From Parabacteroides acidifaciens (GTDB lineage Bacteria; Bacteroidota; Bacteroidia; Bacteroidales; Tannerellaceae): a stretch of 54,473 bases of DNA. The position numbers and the translations under genes are program-made. The DNA lies in NCBI RefSeq assembly GCF_003363715.1, contig NZ_QREV01000032.1, positions 1 through 54,473 of the forward strand, given 5' to 3'. The notes under the pieces are model-generated. The model was not told the origin of the DNA. It worked only from the letters and a program-made list of their open reading frames with translations, and made no database searches. Each line of letters starts with the position of its first letter. Positions within the stretch are counted from its first letter, which is position 1. Shown here one piece after another: positions 1-9,200 of this stretch.

Positions 1-210
1 GTCACGGATTGGGAAATCAGTGATGGATACTGCCGGGATAAAACCTTTGGATTCGAAGTGAACATCTTTACGTAAGGTCTCATACAACTTCTCATCGAGA
101 TGGATGTGAATCTCGGTCTTATTACTTTCTACCTTGACTATATCGAATGACTCGAGTACTTCGCAGGGAAGAACTATTTGCGCTAATGATAATAATGTCG
201 GATCTGTCAT
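1..210 (-). CDS. Transposase N-terminal region, ISAon1 type (partial, cut by window edge)
   Basis: The reading frame opens at an ATG at 210 and runs off the left edge, giving 70 residues starting MTDPTLLSLAQIVLPCEVLE and ending AVSITDFPIRD. The pattern (a short helix with LAQIVLP, an acidic strand, then SKGFIPAVSITDFPIRD) is what I recall of the small first ORF of ISAon1-type elements in Bacteroidetes, which precedes the DDE catalytic ORF. That catalytic part would lie outside the window. A TACATTTG -7-like box (215-222, minus) ends only four bases before the ATG, so the mRNA could be almost leaderless. The family assignment is from memory of the motif, and I cannot locate the terminal inverted repeat. 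Confidence 0.6.
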   Translation of the reverse strand, partial: MTDPTLLSLAQIVLPCEVLESFDIVKVESNKTEIHIHLDEKLYETLRKDVHFESKGFIPAVSITDFPIRD

Positions 211-586
211 GAGACAAATGTAAGCATTGTAAGGAAAATGTAAAAGAACTACCCCCAAGAAATATCGGGTGAGCCCTTTTTTTATATCCATCCATCAGGA
301 GCGTGCTTCCGTTCGGTATGATCCCGGTAATCCTTGTTCCAAAAAAAACCTCATCCACATTCACATGTAGATGAGGTTATACTATATCAGTTTATCAAAA
401 CGAACAAACTGAAATGACTAATACCTTAAACCTTAGGAATAGTTTGTTTAATTAATATGTGCCTTACATTGTAAGGCTACTTTCGCAAAGTTAAAAAACT
501 TTTTAGTATTATGCAATACCTGAATTGCATAGTTTTTGAAAATAATTTGTTTTTATCCTCTGTTTATGGCTTGAATCAGCGGAGCG
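211..586. other. Intergenic region with terminator and small palindrome
   Basis: No convincing gene. It holds a rho-independent terminator for minus-strand transcripts (341-378) and a 17-bp palindrome at 461-477 (GCCTTACA t TGTAAGGC). The outer end of the IS-like element must lie somewhere here, but no boundary or target duplication can be recognised without its other end. Confidence 0.5.
341..378 (-). terminator. Rho-independent terminator
   Basis: Read on the minus strand, a 14-bp stem AACCTCATCTACAT / ATGTGGATGAGGTT (one G-U pair, 4-base loop) is followed by a run of T. It lies about 210 bases downstream of the SDR gene stop and is placed to end that transcript before the transposase fragment. 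Confidence 0.75.
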
Positions 587-1321
587 TCAATTGTGGATAG
601 GCAACCGTCTCCATATAAAGCCGGGAATCAGCTTCCAGAAGAATACCAGAATGGCATATTTCCAATCGATAACGGCACGGCGCTTCTTCCGTCCGATCGC
701 TTTCACAATTTTCCGGGCAACATATTCCGGTGACATCAGCATCGGATATTTGTCATTCTTCAATAAATCGGTCTTGACGAAACCGGGGCGGATATCGGTG
801 AATACGATCGGAAGTTTCTCCATCTGTGCCAGCTGGTCGAGGGCTTCGATGTAAGTGTTCTGATAGCGTTTCGTCGCGGAATAGGAGGGAGCCGCACCCA
901 ACCCTTTTGTTCCGGCAATGGAACTGATTACGGCCAATTGTCCTCCGCCATGTTCCTTGAAATAGCCGTATGCCGCCGTAACCATTCGGGTAAAACCGAC
1001 CGTATTTGTTTGCACAGTCGCTAATTCTATTTCCGGGTCCAACGCCCGGTTCTGGCTTCCGACGCCGGAGCTGAGCAGAAAAACATCCATTCCGCCCACT
1101 TTGCGGATCAGCTCCGCCAGACGTTCCGGAGCGTCCGGGCAGGTGACATCCAGTTGTATGGCTTCAATCTGGCCGGGTGTCTCCGCGCGGAGTTCTTCCA
1201 GCCGTTCCAGGCGCCGTCCGGCCACACCGATACGCCATCCTTGTTTGATATATAACCGGGCGACTTCATTTCCGATTCCGGAGGTCGCTCCTATGATAAT
1301 AATTCTTTTTGTCGAGGTCAT
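587..1321 (-). CDS. SDR family NAD(P)-dependent oxidoreductase
   Basis: A complete 244-residue classical short-chain dehydrogenase/reductase. The cofactor-binding glycine motif is GATSGIG (residues ~11-17). The NNAG position reads SSGVG, and the catalytic triad appears as Ser (SSIAG), Tyr and Lys (YSATK). The length is normal for the family. A hydrophobic C-terminal stretch (ILVFFWKLIPGFIW) could anchor the enzyme at the membrane, as in some SDRs acting on lipophilic substrates. The start ATG at 1321 is the first in frame and has a TATATTTG box about 25 bases upstream. The gene stands alone, divergent from the TonB protein at 1460, so the substrate cannot be inferred. Confidence 0.9.
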   Translation of the reverse strand: MTSTKRIIIIGATSGIGNEVARLYIKQGWRIGVAGRRLERLEELRAETPGQIEAIQLDVTCPDAPERLAELIRKVGGMDVFLLSSGVGSQNRALDPEIELATVQTNTVGFTRMVTAAYGYFKEHGGGQLAVISSIAGTKGLGAAPSYSATKRYQNTYIEALDQLAQMEKLPIVFTDIRPGFVKTDLLKNDKYPMLMSPEYVARKIVKAIGRKKRRAVIDWKYAILVFFWKLIPGFIWRRLPIHN

Positions 1322-1345
1322 AATTTAATTGGGATTTGTTGCTTG

Positions 1346-1353
1346 CAAATATA
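1346..1353 (-). promoter_or_regulatory. -7 box for the SDR gene
   Basis: TATATTTG on the minus strand matches the Bacteroidetes -7 consensus TAnnTTTG and lies 25 bases before the ATG. No clear -33 TTTG is seen at the usual distance, so confidence is moderate. Confidence 0.5.
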
Positions 1354-1394
1354 CGGGGATATATTCATTTGGAGATAATTAGCATCAGTAATAA

Positions 1395-1425
1395 TTGCTT
1401 TGTACAGATGAATGTTTTATCTTCG
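1395..1425 (+). promoter_or_regulatory. Promoter of the TonB-dependent protein gene
   Basis: TTG at 1395-1397 and TATCTTCG at 1418-1425 are separated by 20 bases, close to the Bacteroidetes -33/-7 spacing. The predicted start leaves a leader of about 28 bases before the ATG at 1460. Confidence 0.5.
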
Positions 1426-1459
1426 CGACGTTGTTGACAAACCAATGTAATGTAAAAAG

Positions 1460-3877
1460 ATGAAGAAGTGTTTTTATCTCCTGTTGACCTTATTGTGTGT
1501 TAACTATTCAGTCATGGCGGCTCCGGGCTTCCGTATAAAAGGAAAAATAGTTGATGCCAATAACAATCAGCCGATTGATTTTGCAGATGTGTTCCTTTTC
1601 CGTGAGGGAGAGGTGAATCCGGCGTACCAGACTTTGCCTGAAGCCGATGGAAGTTTCCGCATTGCGGATGTGAAAGACGGAAAGTACCACTTGTTGGTGC
1701 GACTGGTCGGTTACGACTTGTATAATCGTCCGAATATCGAATTGAAATCCTCTTCTGATATGATGGATTTGGGAGTTATCTCCATGAAACCTCTGGAAGT
1801 GGGATTGGCGGAAGTCGAAGTTGTCGCACAGAAAAAGCAGGTTATTTACAAGTTGGACAAGAAAGTCATCGAGGCTTCGTCCAATCTGCTTGCCGGAGGC
1901 GGTTCGGCTGTCGATATTTTGGAAAATACGCCCTCGATACGTGTAGATGCGGAGGGCGAAGTAAGCTTCCGCGGTAGTTCCGGTTTTACGGTTTATATAG
2001 ACGGCAAGCCGAGTGTGTTCAGCGGCACCCAGGCTTTGGAGCAGATTCCGGCAGGACACATCGAGAATATAGAAATTATCACGACCCCTTCCGCCCGGCA
2101 TGATACAGGCGGAGATGTGGGAATCATTAATATTGTCACGAAGAAGCATGTCCAGGATGGATTCAGCGGAATGGTGAACCTGACGGGTAGCACCGTCTTG
2201 TCTCGCGGAGTCGATTTCCTGCTGTCACAACAGAATAAGGCATCCCGTTGGTATTTCGGCGGGGTTTGGAGCGAACGCTTGCGTAAGAGTGATTTCGACC
2301 AGGAAAAGACGACCATTATTTCGGATACGGCTACGACTTCCCATTCCAACGGACCGCGTAAAAGTAATAACTTCAATTATTCGCTGAAGGCCGGCTGGAT
2401 GTATTCCCTTCCTCAAACAACGTTCAATGTCGACCTGGAAGGCGGTTATGGCGGCCGTACCCGCAACGGTGACCTCGATTACAGGGAAAAGCGTTCGGCG
2501 GACGGGACGACATTCGGCGAGGGTGATTATTACAGCCGTGACGATTACGATATACATGAAACCTATTTTCTGGGAACCGTCGGGTTCGACCATAAATTCA
2601 ATGACAAGGGACATCAGTTGACCGGTAGTTTCTACCTCAAATACGGAGGTAATGCCCTGGAGTATTTCCAGAGCGACCTCTTCAACAAAAACAACGAGCG
2701 GGAAAAAGGACATCGCGCCTGGGAAGACGAACACCGCTGGACCGTGCGTGGTAATCTGGATTATATTTATCCTTATAGCAAAACGGGCCGTATAGAAGGC
2801 GGTTACCAGTATTTCTCTTACCTGGAAGACGGAGATTACACGATGCATTTCTGGGACCCGGTGAAGCAAGAGTTTTACAACCGGGATGATATTTATAATA
2901 CCTTTTATTTCCAGCATGGCATCAACTCGATATATGGCATTGTGGCAGACAGTTATAAATCGTTTGACTTCCAGGCCGGTGTACGCGGCGAGCATACGCA
3001 CCGTGTCTTGCGCAGTTCGATTCCCGGAAAAGACCGTACATATAATAAGTTCGAGTTCTTCCCTTCCGTCCACTTAGGCTATACTTTCCCGAAAGAACAT
3101 AAGCTGCTGGCGTCTTATTCGCGCCGTATAACCCGTCCGGAACTGTTCTTTATGGAACCGTATATCACCTATCGCGATTTTTATTCGGCGGAAATCGGTA
3201 ACCCGGATATCCGTTCGGAATATATCAATTCTTTCGAGCTGAATTATAAAAAGAACATAGGCGAACACACGGTTTCCGCCACTGTGTTCCACCGGAGCCG
3301 TAAGGACAAGATAGAACGTCTGCGTGTCCCTTATGAGGCGGGTGTTACGTTGGATTCAATGGCAAACGTCGGGCATGATTATTCGACCGGTATCGAATTG
3401 AGCGGACAGGTTCAGCTTACCCGCTGGTGGAACGTGAACCTGAACGGAAGCCTGTATCACTATAAAGTGAAGAACCAGTATAAGACCGGTGGTGAGAACG
3501 AGACGAGTACGAACTACGATATCATGTGGAACAACTCTTTCGATGTTTTGAAATATACCCGTGTCCAGGTAGATGGAAACTTTGTCGGTCCTTCTGTGAC
3601 GACACAGGGACGTACGGATGCCTTCTGGTATGTGAATCTGGCCGTCCGCCAGCAGTTGATGAAACGTAAACTGTCGGCGACACTTGCCTTTCGAGATGTT
3701 TTCAACTCCGCTCGCTATGTGAGCAAGATCATTACATCCGACTTGCAATCCATCACGCGTATCCGTCCCAGCTATCCCTTGATTACGCTTACGGTCAGCT
3801 ATACATTTAATAACTTTAAGGTTAAGAGTTCTCAAAAGAAAGAGGATCACGACCTCTTTGAAGGAACAAACCACTAA
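1460..3877 (+). CDS. TonB-dependent outer-membrane beta-barrel protein (OMP_b-brl_3 type)
   Basis: An 805-residue secreted protein. A signal peptide (residues 1-20) is followed by a CarboxypepD_reg-like beta-sandwich (~25-110; FRIKGKIVDANNNQPIDFAD). Next come a TonB plug (~130-230; YIDGKPSVFSGTQALEQIP...IEIITTPSARHDTGGDVGIINI) and a long barrel ending in TLTVSYTFNNF. The plug wording is typical of the outer-membrane beta-barrel family 3 receptors rather than SusC. There is no STN domain and no lipoprotein partner, so it probably takes up its ligand alone. The substrate is unknown. A promoter lies upstream and a strong terminator follows the stop, making it a single-gene unit although an ECF sigma gene starts 71 bases later. 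Confidence 0.88.
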   Translation: MKKCFYLLLTLLCVNYSVMAAPGFRIKGKIVDANNNQPIDFADVFLFREGEVNPAYQTLPEADGSFRIADVKDGKYHLLVRLVGYDLYNRPNIELKSSSDMMDLGVISMKPLEVGLAEVEVVAQKKQVIYKLDKKVIEASSNLLAGGGSAVDILENTPSIRVDAEGEVSFRGSSGFTVYIDGKPSVFSGTQALEQIPAGHIENIEIITTPSARHDTGGDVGIINIVTKKHVQDGFSGMVNLTGSTVLSRGVDFLLSQQNKASRWYFGGVWSERLRKSDFDQEKTTIISDTATTSHSNGPRKSNNFNYSLKAGWMYSLPQTTFNVDLEGGYGGRTRNGDLDYREKRSADGTTFGEGDYYSRDDYDIHETYFLGTVGFDHKFNDKGHQLTGSFYLKYGGNALEYFQSDLFNKNNEREKGHRAWEDEHRWTVRGNLDYIYPYSKTGRIEGGYQYFSYLEDGDYTMHFWDPVKQEFYNRDDIYNTFYFQHGINSIYGIVADSYKSFDFQAGVRGEHTHRVLRSSIPGKDRTYNKFEFFPSVHLGYTFPKEHKLLASYSRRITRPELFFMEPYITYRDFYSAEIGNPDIRSEYINSFELNYKKNIGEHTVSATVFHRSRKDKIERLRVPYEAGVTLDSMANVGHDYSTGIELSGQVQLTRWWNVNLNGSLYHYKVKNQYKTGGENETSTNYDIMWNNSFDVLKYTRVQVDGNFVGPSVTTQGRTDAFWYVNLAVRQQLMKRKLSATLAFRDVFNSARYVSKIITSDLQSITRIRPSYPLITLTVSYTFNNFKVKSSQKKEDHDLFEGTNH

Positions 3878-3884
3878 AAAAAGC

Positions 3885-3921
3885 AAAAGTTGTCAGTTAC
3901 TTGTTAACTGTCAACTTTTTT
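3885..3921 (+). terminator. Rho-independent terminator after the TonB gene
   Basis: A 15-bp stem AAAAGTTGTCAGTTA / TAACTGTCAACTTTT (one mismatch, short loop) runs into TTTTTT. It starts eight bases after the stop at 3877 and separates this gene from the sigma gene at 3949. Confidence 0.85.
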
Positions 3922-3931
3922 AATACATTTG
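3901..3931 (+). promoter_or_regulatory. Probable promoter of the ECF sigma gene
   Basis: TACATTTG at 3924-3931 fits TAnnTTTG, with TTG at 3901-3903 twenty bases upstream. The -33 box would lie inside the terminator stem of the preceding gene, an economical overlap. The ATG follows 18 bases later. Confidence 0.5.
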
Positions 3932-3948
3932 TTCCGTAGATAAAAGGA

Positions 3949-4494
3949 ATGATGGAGGAAAAGGAACTGATATTATTATTGAAACAGAGCAGTAAAGATG
4001 CATTTACTGCTCTGTATAAACAATATTGGAAACAGGTCTATAATTTTAGCCGCCTTTATCTGACCAGTGTCGATGCCGCCGAAGAGGTGGTGCAGGAAGT
4101 TTTTATCAAAGTATGGGAAACGCGCGAGTTTCTCCGTGCGGATGACCATTTCAAAGGCCTCCTGTTTATCATCACCCGGAATCTGATTTTTAACCAGCAC
4201 CGTAAAAGCTTGAATGAAGATTTTTATAAAGTGACGGTTCTTGCCGCCTTGGAAGAGCCCTATGATGTGGAAGAAGAGATTGAAGCCAATAATCTGCAAG
4301 AATATATAGATCGCCTGATCGATGAATTGCCTCCACGCCGCCGTGAGATTTTTAACTTGAGCCGCAAAGAACAAAAGAGCTACAAAGAGATAGCGCTCTT
4401 GTTGGATATTTCAGAAAAAACAGTTGAAAATCAAATTAGCGAAGCCCTCAAATATTTGAAAAAAAATATCACATTACTTCTTCTTTTTATATGA
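3949..4494 (+). CDS. ECF-type RNA polymerase sigma factor (PUL regulator)
   Basis: A 181-residue extracytoplasmic-function sigma factor of the Bacteroides expansion type. Region 2 (~20-85) contains FTALYKQYWKQVYNFSRLYL and AAEEVVQEVFIKVWE. Region 4 (~125-175) contains IDELPPRRREIFNLSRKEQKSYKEIALLL with a helix-turn-helix and SEKTVENQISEALKYLKK. It is followed by a FecR anti-sigma (5132), then SusC with an STN domain (6287), which is the classical trans-envelope chain: substrate at SusC, STN signal to FecR, release of sigma, PUL transcription. ATGs at 3949 and 3952 are both possible starts. Unusually, a 510-bp repeat element separates it from its FecR gene. Confidence 0.93.
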   Translation: MMEEKELILLLKQSSKDAFTALYKQYWKQVYNFSRLYLTSVDAAEEVVQEVFIKVWETREFLRADDHFKGLLFIITRNLIFNQHRKSLNEDFYKVTVLAALEEPYDVEEEIEANNLQEYIDRLIDELPPRRREIFNLSRKEQKSYKEIALLLDISEKTVENQISEALKYLKKNITLLLLFI

Positions 4495-4500
4495 GCTTTT

Positions 4501-5010
4501 TACAATAACCCCTTGCTTTTTCTATTTCAAGAGAAAAAGCATGCGATTTTGTTTTGTCTTTTATCCGGATAAACTGCGTTTTTCTTGACACATTGGCTGA
4601 CAGGCTGCCGGGTTCATATAAATTGCATCGCATTTATCCATTCATTTTCCAATCTCCCTTACAATTCGTCAAACCTTAACTCCCGGAGAATCGAATATTT
4701 GAAAAGATACAGGAGACGATACGTGAATATGGCAAGGAAATAGGGGTTGTTTCGGGAGAATCCGGTACCTTATTTCTATTATGACCGTCCAAATCGCCAT
4801 TACGACCGTCCTAATCTTCGCGAGGTGCCGAGTGCACTACCCATTAGGACGGTCACGATGGCAATTAGGACGGTCGTAATGGAAATTCTTTGCATACTTC
4901 ACGATAAAAATCCAATTTATTAACTCTTTTTTTGAATTTGGCAAACTTTATCGGAAGACTGTTTTCTCTTTTTTTTAAGTGTTTCAATGCGTTTTTTACA
5001 ATAAGTCCCC
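4501..5010 (+). repeat. Interspersed ~510-bp element, copy A
   Basis: Bounded by TACAATAACCCC (4501-4512) and TACAATAAGTCCCC (4997-5010) in direct orientation. It shares with the other copies the motif TTAACTCCCGGAGAATCGA...ATTTGAAAA (starting ~4677) and the inverted-repeat core (4780-4882). That core is made of GACCGTC units, the linker CTTCGCGAGGTGCCGAGTGC and GACGGTC units. The left ~170 bases are diverged from copies B-D although the total length (510) is the same. No open reading frame is conserved, so it is probably non-coding. Confidence 0.8.
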
Positions 5011-5071
5011 GGAGGTTGGGCTTGATTTAATGCCGTTTTGTAGAGATTGAGAATAGTTGTAGAAAAAATAT

Positions 5072-5079
5072 TATATTTG
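5072..5079 (+). promoter_or_regulatory. -7 box for fecR
   Basis: TATATTTG, a full match to TAnnTTTG, 53 bases before the chosen fecR start. The -33 region is not clear. It suggests fecR is transcribed independently of the sigma gene despite their functional pairing. Confidence 0.5.
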
Positions 5080-5131
5080 AATAGGGGGAAGGAGCATTTT
5101 GTGTGTATTTATATATGTAAGGCAATTAAAA

Positions 5132-6112
5132 ATGGAATACGAAGATAAAAAATATATACTTAGGAAACTGATGCAGGATGCGTTGACCGAAGAGGAGCGG
5201 ATTGCATTACAATCGTCCCGGCGGGTGACACGACAGATGGAGTGGCAGTGGGACAGTGCCCCCGATGTTATCGAAAGGGATTGTCCGGACGAACCGTCTA
5301 TCTGGCGGAATATTTGCAGAGTTTCCTGGCAGCATGCAGAAGACAGAAAGGTTGTGTTTTATAAAATATATAGTTTGGTTGCGTCCGTATTGCTGGTGTT
5401 GGGAGTGGCGGGAACGGCTTATTTCGCTTATCAAGACAGAACCACTGTTCCGATGTATGTCGTAAGTTCCGGCATCCAGAATATGGAATCCGTCTCCTTG
5501 CCGGATGGAACGAAAGTACAGATGGGACCTGGCAGCCGTTTGACCTATCCGGCCAGTTTCTCCGGTAAAACGCGTGAGGTAACGTTGAATGGGCAAGCTT
5601 TTTTCGATGTGGCCAAGAATCGTGAGAAACCTTTTATTGTTCGTACGGAAGACATGAGCGTACAGGCATTGGGTACGGCGTTCGAGTTGTTTAGTTATGA
5701 AATGGATAATAAAATAGAAACAATTCTATTAAACGGGAAAATCAAAGTCGGTATTTCTGATAAGGGAACCAAAAAGGTGAAAGAATATCTGGTTTCTCCC
5801 GATGAAAAGCTCGTATTGGATAGACAAACAGGTGAAGTCATGAAACAGGCTGTCAATGCTGATAAATATACAGCTTGGCGTAAGCAGAAAATGTTGAGTT
5901 TCGAAAATGAAAAGCTTTCCATGATTATCCCACGCCTTGAACAATGGTATGGACGAAAAGTGATGTGCCAGAAGGATTTGGCAGAAAAGTACCGGTTTAC
6001 TTTTAAGGTGAGGGACGAGTCGCTGGATCGGATACTTTATATGATAAAAGCTTCTTCTCCTTTGATATATACGCAAATGGAGAGTGGTGATTATATATTG
6101 ACTTTAAAATAA
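5132..6112 (+). CDS. FecR family anti-sigma factor
   Basis: A 326-residue single-pass inner-membrane protein. It has an N-terminal cytoplasmic sigma-binding part (~1-75) and one transmembrane helix (~80-100; LVASVLLVLGVAGTAYFAY). The FecR periplasmic domain follows (~110-220; VSLPDGTKVQMGPGSRLTYPASF and REVTLNGQAFFDVAKNREKPFIV), then a C-terminal DUF4974-type domain (~255-326; FENEKLSMIIPRLEQWYG) that receives the STN signal. I chose the ATG at 5132 over an upstream GTG because GTAAGG sits just before it and the protein then begins MEYEDKKY. It pairs with the sigma factor at 3949 and SusC at 6287. Confidence 0.92.
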   Translation: MEYEDKKYILRKLMQDALTEEERIALQSSRRVTRQMEWQWDSAPDVIERDCPDEPSIWRNICRVSWQHAEDRKVVFYKIYSLVASVLLVLGVAGTAYFAYQDRTTVPMYVVSSGIQNMESVSLPDGTKVQMGPGSRLTYPASFSGKTREVTLNGQAFFDVAKNREKPFIVRTEDMSVQALGTAFELFSYEMDNKIETILLNGKIKVGISDKGTKKVKEYLVSPDEKLVLDRQTGEVMKQAVNADKYTAWRKQKMLSFENEKLSMIIPRLEQWYGRKVMCQKDLAEKYRFTFKVRDESLDRILYMIKASSPLIYTQMESGDYILTLK

Positions 6113-6174
6113 CATATTATAAACAACTTAATTCTGATGCTTATGGGATAAAAAAGGGTTAGCCTACAAAAAAA

Positions 6175-6202
6175 TTGGAAGATGCCGGCAAGCACCTTCC
6201 AA
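6175..6202 (+). other. Hairpin in the susC leader
   Basis: TTGGAAG.TGC pairs with GCA.CTTCCAA around a six-base loop (one A-C mismatch) in the 174-base fecR-susC gap. No T-run follows, so it is not an obvious terminator. It could be an mRNA-processing or regulatory structure. Confidence 0.35.
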
Positions 6203-6286
6203 TCAGTGAGTTTTCAAAAATGCATGTCATAAAGGAGTCCAAGCCAAAGACTTGCATTTATTATTCATCAAAAACTATACAAAGTT

Positions 6287-9200
6287 ATGAAAAAAAACAG
6301 TGACAGGGATTATTATGTCCCGTTATTTAGAAAAACAAAGCGTATTATGAAGATCACAGCCTTATTTTTGTTGGGAGTCGCATGCTGTATTTCTGCTTCA
6401 ACCTATGCGCAGGGCTACAAGGTGTCGATCAATAAACAAAACAGCAGTATCATTGAAATCCTTCGGGAAATTGAAAAAAGCAGTGAGTTTACATTTTTCT
6501 TTAATGACAATCGTGTGAATGTCAACCGGACTGCAAGCGTGAATGTTAGAAATGCATCTTTGGAAGATGTGTTGGACCAGGTGCTTAGAAACACGGGCTA
6601 CAGGTATCAGATCATTGATCGCCAAGTGTTGATCAAAGCTTCGGAAACATCATCCCTTGCGAGTGCTCAACAGAACCAGAAGAGGATAACGGGAGTTGTC
6701 TTTGATGAATCCGGCTTGCCTGTTATTGGTGCCAATGTGGTTGAGAAAGGAACAACGAATGGAACGATTACGGATGCGGAAGGGAGGTTCTCCCTTAACG
6801 TTGCATCAGATGCAACGTTGATAGTTTCTTATATTGGGTATATTCAAAGTGAAGTATCTGTAAAAAATAAAACATCCGTATCTATAACAATGACGGAAGA
6901 TGCGGAATTGTTGGATGAAGTAGTCGTAATCGGTTATGGTTCGGCGCGTAAAGGAGATTTGACCGGTCCGATATCCAGTGTCAAAGGGGCTTCTTTAACA
7001 GAACGTTCTACTCAAATGTTATCTACGGCTATGCAGGGGCAGATTTCGGGCGTGGAGGTAACGCGTTCTTCCGGAGGTCCTGGTAGTTCGGCAACGATAC
7101 GTGTTCGTGGTGTGACGACACTTTCCAATAACGATCCTCTTGTTATAATTGACGGTGTGCCAGGTTCGTTGAATGATGTCGTAGCTTCGGATGTAGAAAC
7201 CATGAGTGTTTTGAAAGATGCTGCTTCGGCTTCTATTTACGGGTCTCGTGCTGCGGCTGGTGTCATCTTGATTACGACTAAGAGGGCCAAGGAGAATAAA
7301 TTCAATTTAGACTACAATTATGAATATTCCATAGACAAACCGACTGCACGGCCGACCAATGGAAATGTGATCGATTGGATGAATGTTCAGAATGAGATTA
7401 AGTGGAACGATGGTGCGTCTAATCCTTATTCGCAATATTCGCAGGAAACCATTAATTCTTGGATGGCTAACAATGCAACTGATCCTTATCATTATCCGAA
7501 TACGGATTGGGTCGATTTACTGTTGAAGAATACGACTTCTCATCAACAGCATAACTTTAACGTTTCAGGCGGTACGGATAAGTTGCAGTCCAAGTTTTCG
7601 TTCAATTATCAGACGGCAGACGGGTATTATGCGAATAAGTCGTATGAACGGTATGCCGGCCGTGTTAATAATGATTATAAAATCAATTCTTGGATTCGGG
7701 CCAATATTGATATTGACTTTTCAGCTTCGGAAAGCATAAATCCGTTCTCTACTAATTTCTCCAAGAGTGAAACTTTCAACCCGATTTATTGGGCATATTT
7801 AACGACTCCTTATTATAATCCGTATTGGCAAGATGGTAGTTATGCTGATGTGAAATCGGGTGCTAATCCGTTGGCCATGTTGAACGAAGGAGGAACGACC
7901 AATACCAATTATTATAAATTCGGTGGTAAAGCACAGTTGAGTTTGACTCCGGTGAAAGGGTTGACTTTGACAGCGGTTTTCGCTCCCCGTTACACTTTCG
8001 AGAGCAAAAAGGGATTTAATAAAAAAGTGGATGTTTATTATGAAGATGGGACGGCCATCGCTGCACAAAATAGTAAGACAACCCAGTTGAACGAAGCGCG
8101 TAATAACACCCAAAGTCGGACTTATCAGTTTTATGCCAACTACGAGAACAAATGGAATGAGCATTCCTTGAATGCAATGGTCGGATATGAAGGTTATAAA
8201 TATAAATGGGAAAATCTGGGTGCATCGAGAAATAATTATGAATTGGATACTTATCCCTATTTGAATCTTGGACCGGAAGATTACCAGTATAATTCAGGTA
8301 ATGCAGGTCACAATGCTTATCAATCCGTTTTCGGGCGAGCTATGTATTCATACAAGAGCCGTTATATGCTACAGGCGAATGTCCGTGCAGATGCCTCTTC
8401 TCGTTTTGCATCTGCTTATCGTTGGGGTGTTTTCCCTTCAGTATCGGCGGGTTGGGTAGCTTCAAATGAATCTTGGTTTCCTAAAAATAAATGGATAGAT
8501 TATTTGAAAGTACGCGCTTCTATTGGTTCATTGGGTAATGAGCGTATTAGCGATGCGGAATTTCCGTATCAGGCAGCTATCAATTTCGGAAACAGTTATA
8601 TGTATGACAAGGGTTCCCAATCGGTGACCGCTGTACAGAATGCTGCACAATATAACTATGCATTTAGCGATATTACGTGGGAAACAACGACGACTTATGA
8701 TATTGGTGTCGATATTACTTTGTTAAATAATCGTCTGAGTTTGACAGGTGACTATTATTATAAGAAAACATCCGATATGCTTTTGACTTTGGGATTCCCT
8801 TCTTATGCAGGATTCTCTGCTCCGAAGCAAAATGCAGGTGATATGTATACTCACGGTTGGGAGCTTGAAGCAAGTTGGCGTGACCAGATTGGTGAGATTT
8901 CTTATGGCGTATCCTTTAATCTGTCCGATTATCGTTCAAAAATGGGATATTTAGGAGACAGAAGGACTATAGATGGTAATAAGATTTATGAAGAAGATTC
9001 TTATTATTATGAGTGGTTTATGTATAAGACCGATGGTCTGTTTATCACTGATGCTGATTTGTATGATTCGGAAGGAAACAAGTATCCGACACTCACTGCT
9101 AACGATAAGGCTGGTCATATTAAATATGTCGATGTGAATGGAGATGGTGTTATCAATTCGGATGATAAAGTTCGTTTAGGAAATTCCTTGCCGGAGTTTC

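Larger units (their letters stand above)
4495..5131 (+). other. Intergenic region occupied by repeat element copy A
   Basis: The 637 bases between the sigma and FecR genes carry no gene. Nearly all of it (4501-5010) is copy A of the ~510-bp interspersed element. The remaining 120 bases hold the FecR promoter box at 5072. Confidence 0.75.

Noticed and set aside
1-580. Complete insertion sequence at the left edge.
   Set aside because: Only the first ORF's N-terminal 70 codons are inside the window, and no terminal inverted repeat or target duplication could be recognised.
2225-3073. 282-codon open frame antisense to the first TonB protein.
   Set aside because: Same reason: codon-bias shadow without start signals or domain content.
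6113-6286. Riboswitch in the fecR-susC gap.
   Set aside because: Only one simple hairpin is visible; no known aptamer core, and PUL control is explained by the sigma/FecR/STN chain.
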